From positions 1 through 64,000 of the forward strand of contig JANQKF010000040.1 in assembly GCA_028281285.1 (NCBI GenBank): 64,000 bases of DNA, written 5' to 3'. Below, piece after piece: positions 9,582 through 17,393 of the stretch; position 1 is the first letter of the stretch, and the number at the start of each line of letters is the position of its first letter. The notes under the pieces are model-generated. The model was not told where the DNA came from and searched no databases. It saw nothing but the letters and a program-made list of their open reading frames with translations. This DNA is from Cyclobacteriaceae bacterium (lineage in GTDB: Bacteria; Bacteroidota; Bacteroidia; Cytophagales; Cyclobacteriaceae). The position numbers and the translations under genes are program-made.

Positions 9582-10091
9582 TTACAACAAAGTCTTGATT
9601 GCCGCTACCGCCTTTCTCAAGCGTGCCTGTCTATCCCCAGTCACAACAAGAAATGGCCTTCCTGAATTGACCAACAGATTCTGATAAATGTCGAAAAAAT
9701 AGGCGCGCTCCTCCGGATTTTCGCGAAGTGGATCTTCCTCATACGGTATGTCATGATACGTCAAAATGTAGAGATCATAGTCCTGCTTTTCCAACTCTTC
9801 CAGTATCCAAGGATCGGTTTCATGATACTTATAGTCGCTCCATACTTTCATGACATGCATATCGGTATCTGCAAAGAGATAATCTCCTCCTTTGGCAGCA
9901 TATTCCTCCAACAGTTGAAGTTGACCTTTAGCAATCTCCAATAAATCAGACTTTTCATAAGGATGGCTGAGGTTATTGAGGTATTCCCGGGAATATTCGG
10001 GAACCCAATTGCATTGATAGTACTCGGCTAGCCGTTGAGCCAGTTCTGTTTTTCCTGTGCTTTCCGGACCTATGATGGCAATCTTACGCAT
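9582..10091 (-). CDS. NadR-like P-loop kinase, putative thiamine (or nicotinamide riboside) kinase
   Basis: A 169-residue ATP-binding protein resembling the C-terminal ribosylnicotinamide-kinase domain of NadR: Walker A GPESTGKT near the start, EYSREYL, and DTDMHVMKVW. I chose the ATG at 10091, which overlaps the pnuT stop by eight bases; a longer in-frame start at 10136 would lie deep inside pnuT. The partner transporter and the TPP-controlled receptor suggest it phosphorylates and traps thiamine, but a PnuC-NadR pair classically handles nicotinamide riboside. The sequence does not settle this. Confidence 0.75.
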   Translation of the reverse strand: MRKIAIIGPESTGKTELAQRLAEYYQCNWVPEYSREYLNNLSHPYEKSDLLEIAKGQLQLLEEYAAKGGDYLFADTDMHVMKVWSDYKYHETDPWILEELEKQDYDLYILTYHDIPYEEDPLRENPEERAYFFDIYQNLLVNSGRPFLVVTGDRQARLRKAVAAIKTLL

Positions 10092-10725
10092 GACTGGTTT
10101 TAAGCATCGACTTCCTCCAGGCCAAGTAGCCGGCAATTGCCATCCCTACATAAACGAGGTACAGAAGAGAGAAGAAGTAGAGTTCTTTGTAAAAGTATAT
10201 TCCTGTTGCCAATACATCCACAACAAACCAGTAATACCAATTGTCAATCTTCTTTCTGGCAGTCAGAAACATGGCTGTGACGCTGAGTACCGATGTGGTA
10301 CTATCCCAAAATGGCAGCGATGCAGGCTCAATTCCCGAAATCCAATTGGGGAGGTTAATAAGAAATACCGCAAACAGAAAGATACCTACTGCGGAAAATA
10401 GCGCTGAACGGCCCAATCCGCGGAGATTCAACTTAGTCACCGGTATTTCTGATTCATTCTTGTTTTTGCCGTAAATCCAGAAGTACCATCCATAGACGTT
10501 CAGGATGAAAAAGAAAATGTGAAGTATGAAATCTCCGTATAGCCTGGCATTCCAAAAAACCACGAAGGCCGTGATGACATAGGCAATTCCAAAAGGCCAG
10601 GTCCAGATGCTTTCTCTAATCAGAAAAACAACACATAGAATGCCGAATATCCACCCTGAAATTTCCCATGCACTTGACTGTTCGGTATAGGAGATGACAC
10701 CTTGCCAGAAGTCAGATAAACTCAT
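10084..10725 (-). CDS. pnuT: PnuC/PnuT-family vitamin transporter
   Basis: A 213-residue inner-membrane protein with about seven hydrophobic helices, starting with EISGWIFGILCVVFLI and the family's tryptophan-rich segment SIWTWPFGIAY. PnuC relatives carry nicotinamide riboside, while PnuT relatives carry thiamine by facilitated diffusion coupled to intracellular phosphorylation. The overlapping kinase and the thiamine-regulated receptor next door favour PnuT. No second riboswitch fits in the 54 bases before this gene, so if it is thiamine-regulated the control is not from its own leader. Confidence 0.75.
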   Translation of the reverse strand: MSLSDFWQGVISYTEQSSAWEISGWIFGILCVVFLIRESIWTWPFGIAYVITAFVVFWNARLYGDFILHIFFFILNVYGWYFWIYGKNKNESEIPVTKLNLRGLGRSALFSAVGIFLFAVFLINLPNWISGIEPASLPFWDSTTSVLSVTAMFLTARKKIDNWYYWFVVDVLATGIYFYKELYFFSLLYLVYVGMAIAGYLAWRKSMLKTSHA

Positions 10726-10779
10726 GCGAGCAAATATATGATTTTGTGGTATCTTGGATCACACTAGAATGACATTCAC

Positions 10780-11301
10780 ATGTTCAAAGGCATTATAATT
10801 CTCGTTTTGTTGCTTGTGGTTTTTCCTTTGGTAACCAAAGGACAGGAGAAAATCTACAACAATGAGACGGAGAGTATTGACGAAAGCGTAAGGAAGATAT
10901 TAAATGGACCGATCACGAAAGAAGGGTTGCAACAGATGCCTTATAAGATGTGGTTCAACACCAACTACAAAACTTACCTTGTAGATGTTGGCACGTTGAG
11001 AAAAATCAAAAAGAGAAAGCTCAGGGACATCCGGATCCTGGCCATCATGGGTACCTGGTGTCACGATAGTAATCGTGAGATACCCCGACTCGTTCGAATT
11101 ATGGAAGAACTAGGCATTGCCGATCAACTCCAACTTTATGGAGTAGACGTTGACAAAACGAGTATTGAAGGCCGGGAAAAAGAATACGATATCAAAAAAA
11201 CACCGACTATTATTTTCTTCAAAGAGGGTGTTGAGATCAAACGAGTTCTGGAACGACCTGAAATCTCCTTCGAACACGAACTGTTAAAAATTACAGGCTA
11301 G
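10780..11301 (+). CDS. Exported thioredoxin-like protein
   Basis: A 173-residue protein with a signal peptide (MFKGIIILVLLLVVFPLVTKG) and a thioredoxin-like fold. The usual WCGPC is TWCHDS here: one cysteine only, so a dithiol exchange reaction is unlikely unless a partner supplies the second thiol. The cis-proline segment KTPTIIFF and the strand LQLYGVDVDK are conserved. It lies one base before the aminotransferase gene and is likely co-transcribed with it and with the DoxX gene. Confidence 0.75.
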   Translation: MFKGIIILVLLLVVFPLVTKGQEKIYNNETESIDESVRKILNGPITKEGLQQMPYKMWFNTNYKTYLVDVGTLRKIKKRKLRDIRILAIMGTWCHDSNREIPRLVRIMEELGIADQLQLYGVDVDKTSIEGREKEYDIKKTPTIIFFKEGVEIKRVLERPEISFEHELLKITG

Positions 11302-11302
11302 C

Positions 11303-12463
11303 ATGCTTACCAACCAAAGCCATTTGTTCAACCTTCCTGAAGGATTGACCTATTTGAACTGTTCCTACATGTCCCCGATGCTTAAGTCTGTAGCGGCAAT
11401 TGGGAGAGAAATGATATCAAAAAAGGACAATCCTGTTCAAATATTGCCCCACCACTTCTTTGATAACCCCAGAAGATTGCGTGAAGAGTTTGCAAAACTA
11501 TTGGAGATAGAAAACCCGGATCATTGCGCGGTGGTACCTTCGGTTTCCTATGCCCTCTCCAACGTGGCGAAGAATCTTGATGTAGAAAAGGGGGACAATA
11601 TCGTTTTGGCTGAAGAACAATTTCCGAGCAACGTCTATACCTGGAAACCACTTGAATCAGAAAAAGGTGTAACACTGAGAATAGTAAGTGCTCCCGAGGT
11701 AAAAGACGACCGTGGTACTCTTTGGAATGAGCATATTCTAGAAGCGATTGATTCGAAAACAAAGTTGGTTGCACTGGGACACGTGCATTGGGCCGATGGA
11801 ACAATCTTCGATTTGAAAAGGATTCGTGAGCGCACGAAAGAGGTTGGAGCCCTACTCGTAATTGATGGAACACAATCATTCGGGGCACTTCCCTTTAGTG
11901 TTTCGGAAATTCAACCGGATATGGTGGTTGCCGCTGGCTACAAATGGTTACTTGGCCCTTACTCTTCCGGAGTCGCTTACTATGGAGAGTACTTTCATGA
12001 CAAGTCTCCAACAGAGAATAATTGGATGCATAGGCTCGGTAGTGAAGACTTCGCTGGTTTGGTTAACTACGTGGATGAGTATCAACCCGGATCTATTCGG
12101 TATGAGGTCGGTGAAAGTGCAAACTTCATCCTGACTCCGATGCTCACAGAAGCCATTCGACAGATCAATGAATGGGGTGCTCAGGGAATCCAGGAGTATT
12201 GTGAAAACCTTACCTCCGAACTTGTCAATGAGTTGACTGAAATGGGTTATCAAATTGAGGATTCCAATAGTCGTTCACACCATATGTTTGGTATACGACT
12301 GCCTCAAGGAATAAACATTAACAGCCTGAAAAAGAGATTTTTAGATATGAACATTTTTGTATCTTTAAGAGGTAGCTCTGTTCGGGTAGCTCCTCATCTT
12401 TATAATAATGACAGTGACATGGACAGGCTTCTAGACGGCTTTAAACTAATGTCACATGCTTAA
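11303..12463 (+). CDS. Class V aminotransferase-fold PLP enzyme
   Basis: A 386-residue pyridoxal-phosphate enzyme of the cysteine desulfurase/kynureninase-like class V group. The PLP lysine sits in AAGYKWLLGPYSSG and is preceded by the cofactor aspartate in VIDGTQSFGA. No active-site loop cysteine of the IscS/SufS type was noticed, so a desulfurase role is doubtful. Family relatives include isopenicillin-N-epimerase-like and selenocysteine-lyase-like proteins. The stop overlaps the DoxX start by eight bases, which implies translational coupling. Confidence 0.78.
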   Translation: MLTNQSHLFNLPEGLTYLNCSYMSPMLKSVAAIGREMISKKDNPVQILPHHFFDNPRRLREEFAKLLEIENPDHCAVVPSVSYALSNVAKNLDVEKGDNIVLAEEQFPSNVYTWKPLESEKGVTLRIVSAPEVKDDRGTLWNEHILEAIDSKTKLVALGHVHWADGTIFDLKRIRERTKEVGALLVIDGTQSFGALPFSVSEIQPDMVVAAGYKWLLGPYSSGVAYYGEYFHDKSPTENNWMHRLGSEDFAGLVNYVDEYQPGSIRYEVGESANFILTPMLTEAIRQINEWGAQGIQEYCENLTSELVNELTEMGYQIEDSNSRSHHMFGIRLPQGININSLKKRFLDMNIFVSLRGSSVRVAPHLYNNDSDMDRLLDGFKLMSHA

Positions 12464-12860
12464 CAAAACAATCGGGGTATTTATCCTCAGAGTACTTCTT
12501 GGGCTACTTTTTCTGATGTCCGGTTATGGCAAAATTTTCACATGGGGTATGGATCAGGTGTATTCCAGCTTTCGGCCTTACGAGGAAACCTGGCTCCCCA
12601 AATTTTTAATTGACTTTGCGGCCTACTTCACTACTTATACTGAGTTTATTGCCGGGTTTCTGCTTGTCATTGGCCTATTCAGGAATTATGCACTTTATGC
12701 TTTAGGCGCTGTTCTTCTGATCGTTTCCTACGGTCATGGTCTTACATTTCCTATTTGGGATCTAGGACATGTGTTCCCAAGAGTGGTGCTTCTGGTTGCT
12801 CTTCTTTTGCTCCCTGAAGAGTGGGACAAATGGCAAATTCAGAAGTTGGTGAAGAAGTAA
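12456..12860 (+). CDS. DoxX-family membrane protein
   Basis: A 134-residue inner-membrane protein with four hydrophobic helices and the DoxX opening (ILRVLLGLLFLMSGYGKIF). The family includes quinone-linked oxidoreductase subunits and many proteins of unknown role. It closes a three-gene run with the thioredoxin-like protein and the aminotransferase; a redox function would fit but is not shown. Confidence 0.82.
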   Translation: MLNKTIGVFILRVLLGLLFLMSGYGKIFTWGMDQVYSSFRPYEETWLPKFLIDFAAYFTTYTEFIAGFLLVIGLFRNYALYALGAVLLIVSYGHGLTFPIWDLGHVFPRVVLLVALLLLPEEWDKWQIQKLVKK

Positions 12861-12900
12861 TTATTCGATAGACTTCTTTTTTTAAATCGAGTTATCTCAT

Positions 12901-12908
12901 TACTTTTG
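12901..12908 (+). promoter_or_regulatory. Candidate -7 promoter box for guaB
   Basis: TACTTTTG fits the Bacteroidota TANNTTTG -7 consensus and lies 31 bases before the guaB start. No convincing -33 TTTG was seen, so support is partial. Confidence 0.4.
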
Positions 12909-12939
12909 TCCGGCAAATAAAACGAAGTATTTATTTGCT

Positions 12940-14409
12940 ATGCCCATCGATTCTGACAAATTCCTCTTTGAAGCACTAACCTACGATGACGTATTATTGC
13001 TTCCCGGATATTCTGAAGTTTTACCTAGAGATACCAATACGCAAACCTATGTTACGCGTAATATTCAATTAAATATACCTCTTGTATCTGCTGCTATGGA
13101 CACCGTAACGGAGGCCAAATTGGCCATAGCCATGGCACTTGAAGGCGGTATAGGATTCATTCACAAGAATATGTCCATCGAAGCCCAGGCCCTCCAGGTA
13201 AGAAAGGTAAAAAGGTCTCAAAGCGGTATGATTCTCGATCCAATAACCCTAAATGTAGCCAGCACGGCTCGTGATGCCGAGAATATCATGCGAGAGAATA
13301 AAATCGGTGGAATCCCTGTGGTAAATGGTGATAAAAAGCTGGTTGGTATTGTGACGAACCGGGACATGAGATTTATCAAAGACATGTCTACTCCCGTCAG
13401 CGAAATCATGACCAATGAAAATGTCATCACGGGAGAAATGGGAATCACTTTGGATGATGCAGAACATGTACTTCAACAATACAAAATTGAGAAGCTTCCC
13501 ATTGTGGATGAAAAAGGACAGTTGACCGGGCTTATTACCTATAAGGATATTCTCAAAAATCGCGACCGGCCCAATGCCTGTAAGGATGAATTCGGCAGAT
13601 TAAGGGTTGGTGCTGCGGTAGGAGTGACTCCGGATATTGAAGAGCGCATTAATGCGCTAAAAAATGCCGGGGTTGACCTTGTAAGTATTGATACAGCACA
13701 CGGACATTCAAAAGGAGTAATTGATACAGCCAAAAGAATCAAGAAGCAATACAGCGACCTTGATGTTGTGGTCGGCAATGTGGCTACCGGTGAAGGCGCC
13801 AAGGCATTAGTTGATGCCGGAGCAGATGCGATCAAAGTTGGTGTCGGACCGGGGAGTATTTGTACCACGAGAGTTGTTGCCGGTGTAGGTATGCCTCAGC
13901 TTTCGGCAGTATATGAGTCGGCAAGGGCGATTGAAGGTTCAGGAGTTCCAATCATTGCAGATGGCGGTGTTCGCTATTCGGGAGATGTAGTAAAGGCCAT
14001 TGCCGCTGGTGCCAGCACGATCATGATCGGATCAATGCTTGCGGGTACCGAAGAGGCCCCGGGTGAGGTAATTCTTTATGAGGGAAGAAAATTCAAATCC
14101 TATCGAGGGATGGGATCCATTGAAGCCATGGAAGATGGCTCTAAGGACCGCTACTTCCAGGATGCCGAAGACGATATCAAAAAGTTAGTTCCGGAAGGAA
14201 TTGTAGGTCGGGTTCCTTACAAAGGGGTTGTTCAGGAAGTGCTTTACCAGATCACCGGTGGACTTCAAGCCGGCATGGGCTATTGCGGAGCAGCGGATAT
14301 CGCAGCCATGCAAGAGGCTAAATTCGTTAAGATTACTGGAGCAGGTGTTCGTGAAAGCCATCCGCATGATGTGCATATCACTCGGGAGGCACCGAATTAC
14401 AGTAGATAA
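12940..14409 (+). CDS. guaB: Inosine-5'-monophosphate dehydrogenase
   Basis: Oxidises IMP to XMP with NAD+, the committed step of GMP synthesis. At 489 residues it is full length. A TIM barrel is interrupted by a pair of CBS domains (about 95-205; [13 protein letters not shown] and [13 protein letters not shown]). The catalytic loop GPGSICTTR contains the active-site cysteine, and the flap region has YRGMGS. A strong terminator follows, so it is probably monocistronic. Confidence 0.97.
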   Translation: MPIDSDKFLFEALTYDDVLLLPGYSEVLPRDTNTQTYVTRNIQLNIPLVSAAMDTVTEAKLAIAMALEGGIGFIHKNMSIEAQALQVRKVKRSQSGMILDPITLNVASTARDAENIMRENKIGGIPVVNGDKKLVGIVTNRDMRFIKDMSTPVSEIMTNENVITGEMGITLDDAEHVLQQYKIEKLPIVDEKGQLTGLITYKDILKNRDRPNACKDEFGRLRVGAAVGVTPDIEERINALKNAGVDLVSIDTAHGHSKGVIDTAKRIKKQYSDLDVVVGNVATGEGAKALVDAGADAIKVGVGPGSICTTRVVAGVGMPQLSAVYESARAIEGSGVPIIADGGVRYSGDVVKAIAAGASTIMIGSMLAGTEEAPGEVILYEGRKFKSYRGMGSIEAMEDGSKDRYFQDAEDDIKKLVPEGIVGRVPYKGVVQEVLYQITGGLQAGMGYCGAADIAAMQEAKFVKITGAGVRESHPHDVHITREAPNYSR

Positions 14410-14416
14410 TATTACC

Positions 14417-14438
14417 AGGAGCTTCGGCTCCTTTTTTT
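14417..14438 (+). terminator. Rho-independent terminator of guaB
   Basis: AGGAGC and GCTCCT form a stem around a TTCG tetraloop, followed by seven T. It begins eight bases after the guaB stop. Confidence 0.9.
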
Positions 14439-14511
14439 GTGCCCTATTGCTTTTGGCCTAATTATTTAATTAACTTATTGTCTACATCATTTTTCAATAA
14501 CCATTTAGTCT

Positions 14512-16431
14512 ATGGGAGATCTAAATGTCAAAGTAGTCAGCACACAGAAGCAGCTCAATGAGTTTACGAAATGCTTATTGAAAGACGTCCAGGCACTGGA
14601 ACGCATGCTGGAAGAAGGTTGGTTTGAAGATGGTCAAATGAAAATTGGTGCCGAGCAGGAAATCTGCCTGGTGGACGCCCATTACAAGCCTTCGCCCACA
14701 GCCATGGAAGTATTGGAAGCCCTCAACAATGATAGCTTCACTACAGAATTGGCCAAGTTCAATATTGAGGCCAACCTGGAGCCTAAGGATTTCAAAGGAG
14801 ACTGCTTTTCTGCCCTGGAAAAAGAAATCAATACCCTTTTAGGGAGCCTCGATCAAGTGACGGGAGATATGGGAATTGACTACCTGATTACTGGCATCCT
14901 TCCCACCCTTCGAAAGTTCGATATGGAATTGGAGAATCTTACCCCTCTTCCACGTTATCGGGCATTGATTGACGCGATCAGCAAATTGCGTGGTAAAATT
15001 TATGAGCTCAGAATCAAGGGTATCGATGAGCTCAATCTAAAGCATGATTCGGCCATGCTTGAGGCCTGTAATACCAGCTTTCAAGTCCACCTGCAGGTAA
15101 GACCTGATGAATTTGTAACGAAGTATAATGCGGCACAGGTATTGGCTGCTCCATGTGTGGCCATCAGTTCAAACAGTCCCATGCTCTTTGGAAAACGCTT
15201 ATGGCATGAAACCCGAATAGCGCTTTTTCAGCAATCTGTTGATACACGGATTACCAGCGAGCACCTTCGTGATAGAAGTGCACGGGTGACTTTTGGGAAT
15301 CAGTGGGTAAAAGACTCCATTCTGGAGTTGTATCGCGAAGACATTGTTCGATTCAGAGTGATGTTAATGACCGATGTAAAAGGAGATTGCCTGGAGAGTC
15401 TGGATAAAGGTATCACACCTAAGCTTCGGGCCTTGATGATTCATAATTCCACGGTCTATCGCTGGAATCGTCCCTGTTATGGGATTAGCCCTAATGGCAA
15501 GCCTCATTTGCGTATTGAGAATAGAATTCTACCAGCTGGCCCGACTGTGGTAGATGAAGTGGCCAATGCTGCTTTCTGGTTAGGGATGATGAATGCCTTT
15601 ACTGATCACTATCCGGATGTAACCAAACTCATGGATTTTGATGATGCCAATGCTAACTTCCATGCTACCTCCTATAACGGTTTACATAGTAAGCTGAGAT
15701 GGCTGGATGGACATAAAATTGGTGTAAGCGAATTGATCAAGAAAGAGCTTATCCCGATTGCCCGAGAAGGTCTGAAGAAAAACAAGGTCAACAAAGACGA
15801 TATTGACAGATACCTTTCGGTCATTGAAGAAAGAAATGAAAACAGTCAAAACGGTACTACCTGGATCTTGAAATCCTTTTCAAAACTGGCAAAGGATGCC
15901 AATAAGGAAGAAATATCCCTGGCCATTACCGCCTGTATGCTGAAATATCAAAAGCAGGGAATACCCGTGCATAAGTGGGATCTCGCCACTATTGAGGATA
16001 TAATCAAGTGGCATCCTTCCTCCATTTTGGTGGAAGAGTTCATGACCACCGATCTGTTCACAGTCAACAAGAAGGACATTTTAGAGTTAGTTGCTGATAT
16101 GATGGATTGGCAGAAAATCCGTTTCACCCCTGTAGAAGATGAGAAAGGAAAACTAATCGGACTGGTTTCTATGCGCATGATCATGCGCCATTTGAACAAA
16201 AACCGGGCAGAAACACCTGGGACCACGACAGTTCAGGACATTATGATCAAAGAACCCCTTTCAATAAGCCCGGAAAGTACTATTTTTGATGCCATGAATT
16301 TGATGCGGGAAAAAGGCATTGGCTGCCTTCCTGTAGTCAAAAAAGATCGATTGGTGGGAATAGTGACTGAAGGCAACTTCCTCAATATTACTGCCACACT
16401 TTTGAAGATCATCAACAAAAGCGGACTCTAA
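14512..16431 (+). CDS. GCS2-type carboxylate-amine ligase fused to two CBS domains
   Basis: A 639-residue cytoplasmic protein. The N-terminal ~480 residues match the glutamate-cysteine ligase family 2 fold: IGAEQEICLVD at the start, NIEANLEP, and later PHLRIENRILPAGPT. The C-terminal ~130 residues hold two CBS domains (VEEFMTTDLFTV and VQDIMIKEPLSI), which usually sense adenine nucleotides. The ligase part should form an amide bond between a carboxylate and an amine at ATP cost; the substrate is unknown. The next gene, a deacylase-family hydrolase, starts nine bases later, so the two probably act on the same type of bond. Confidence 0.78.
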   Translation: MGDLNVKVVSTQKQLNEFTKCLLKDVQALERMLEEGWFEDGQMKIGAEQEICLVDAHYKPSPTAMEVLEALNNDSFTTELAKFNIEANLEPKDFKGDCFSALEKEINTLLGSLDQVTGDMGIDYLITGILPTLRKFDMELENLTPLPRYRALIDAISKLRGKIYELRIKGIDELNLKHDSAMLEACNTSFQVHLQVRPDEFVTKYNAAQVLAAPCVAISSNSPMLFGKRLWHETRIALFQQSVDTRITSEHLRDRSARVTFGNQWVKDSILELYREDIVRFRVMLMTDVKGDCLESLDKGITPKLRALMIHNSTVYRWNRPCYGISPNGKPHLRIENRILPAGPTVVDEVANAAFWLGMMNAFTDHYPDVTKLMDFDDANANFHATSYNGLHSKLRWLDGHKIGVSELIKKELIPIAREGLKKNKVNKDDIDRYLSVIEERNENSQNGTTWILKSFSKLAKDANKEEISLAITACMLKYQKQGIPVHKWDLATIEDIIKWHPSSILVEEFMTTDLFTVNKKDILELVADMMDWQKIRFTPVEDEKGKLIGLVSMRMIMRHLNKNRAETPGTTTVQDIMIKEPLSISPESTIFDAMNLMREKGIGCLPVVKKDRLVGIVTEGNFLNITATLLKIINKSGL

Positions 16432-16439
16432 ATACATTT

Positions 16440-17345
16440 ATGGAAAGAATAATTGAGGCAGTTGACAGTGGGGATACTAATGTATTGATGGTTTTGGTAG
16501 GTGCCATTCACGGTAATGAAATGGCTGGTGTAAAGGCCATTAAAAACGTCTTTAATGAAATAAGACAAAACAATCTTCAGGTAAAGGGAAAAGTGGTAGG
16601 GGTCGCAGGCAATCTGCAGGCGATTCAAGCAAAAAAACGCTATTTAGACTTCGACCTAAACAGGCATTGGACACCTGAGTTTATCAAGTCCTTGCAAATG
16701 CAACCTAAAGAGGACCTCTTCCATGAAGATCTGGAATTGCTCGAGCTTCATGAACTCTTTATGACCCTTGGTAAAGAAGACTATGATTTAAAGCTATTGG
16801 TTGATCTACATACCACCTCAGCTGAAAATGGAAACTTCATAGTAATTCCCGGCAACCCAGCCGAAAACTCAATTGTCAGAAGTTTGAAGCTTCCTATCGT
16901 CATCGATCTTGATAATTACATCCCGGGTACTCTTCTTCAATATATGCACTCCAAAGGCTTCTTGTCTTTTGCCTTCGAGGGAGGCCAGATTGGTTCTGAA
17001 AAGGCCATTGACCTGCATACTCATGGCATTTGGGAATTGATGTACCAAGCTGGAGTTATTGAACCTAAACATGACATCAAGGAACTTTTACACTACGAGG
17101 AACTCGTGGGGTCTCTTCACAGCCATCTCCCACAGACAGTGAAGGTTTTACATCGCCATAAGGTCAAGTACGAAGACTATTTCAGAATGAAGCCAGGATT
17201 CGAAAACTTTCAGGCAGTCAAGAAAGGCGATATCCTGGCTGAAGATAAGAAGGGCATCATCACAGCTCCTTATGATGGCATGATCTTCATGCCACTCTAC
17301 CAGAATATTGGCAATGATGGATTCTTTATTGTAGAAGAGCTATAA
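16440..17345 (+). CDS. Succinylglutamate desuccinylase/aspartoacylase-family hydrolase
   Basis: A 301-residue zinc hydrolase of the M14-like AstE/AspA family. The zinc site is visible as GAIHGNEMAG (His and Glu) and, ~90 residues on, LLVDLHTTSAENG (His); the catalytic glutamate is probably in FAFEGGQIG. Such enzymes remove an acyl group from an amino acid by cleaving an amide bond. It is coupled to the GCS2-CBS ligase gene upstream, suggesting a make-and-break pair for one small amide. Its stop codon lies inside the following terminator's A-run. Confidence 0.8.
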   Translation: MERIIEAVDSGDTNVLMVLVGAIHGNEMAGVKAIKNVFNEIRQNNLQVKGKVVGVAGNLQAIQAKKRYLDFDLNRHWTPEFIKSLQMQPKEDLFHEDLELLELHELFMTLGKEDYDLKLLVDLHTTSAENGNFIVIPGNPAENSIVRSLKLPIVIDLDNYIPGTLLQYMHSKGFLSFAFEGGQIGSEKAIDLHTHGIWELMYQAGVIEPKHDIKELLHYEELVGSLHSHLPQTVKVLHRHKVKYEDYFRMKPGFENFQAVKKGDILAEDKKGIITAPYDGMIFMPLYQNIGNDGFFIVEEL

Positions 17346-17379
17346 AAAAGCCCCCGAATGATCATTCGGGGGCTTTTTT
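17344..17379. terminator. Bidirectional terminator between convergent genes
   Basis: A perfect 36-base palindrome: A6, then GCCCCCGAATG, its inverted copy CATTCGGGGGC, and T6. It can stop both the rightward hydrolase transcript and the leftward secDF transcript. Confidence 0.95.
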
Positions 17380-17393
17380 CGATAACTGCTCAC

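Noticed and set aside
10726-10779. Second TPP riboswitch before pnuT
   Set aside because: The 54-base gap is too short and has none of the THI core sequences.
11382-11888. Long open frame opposite the class V aminotransferase
   Set aside because: It lies wholly inside a well-supported gene, has a low-complexity shadow-like composition and no recognisable motif.
17344-17379. Perfect 36-base palindrome as a recombination or attachment site
   Set aside because: A6/T6 tails and the position between convergent stops make it a bidirectional terminator.
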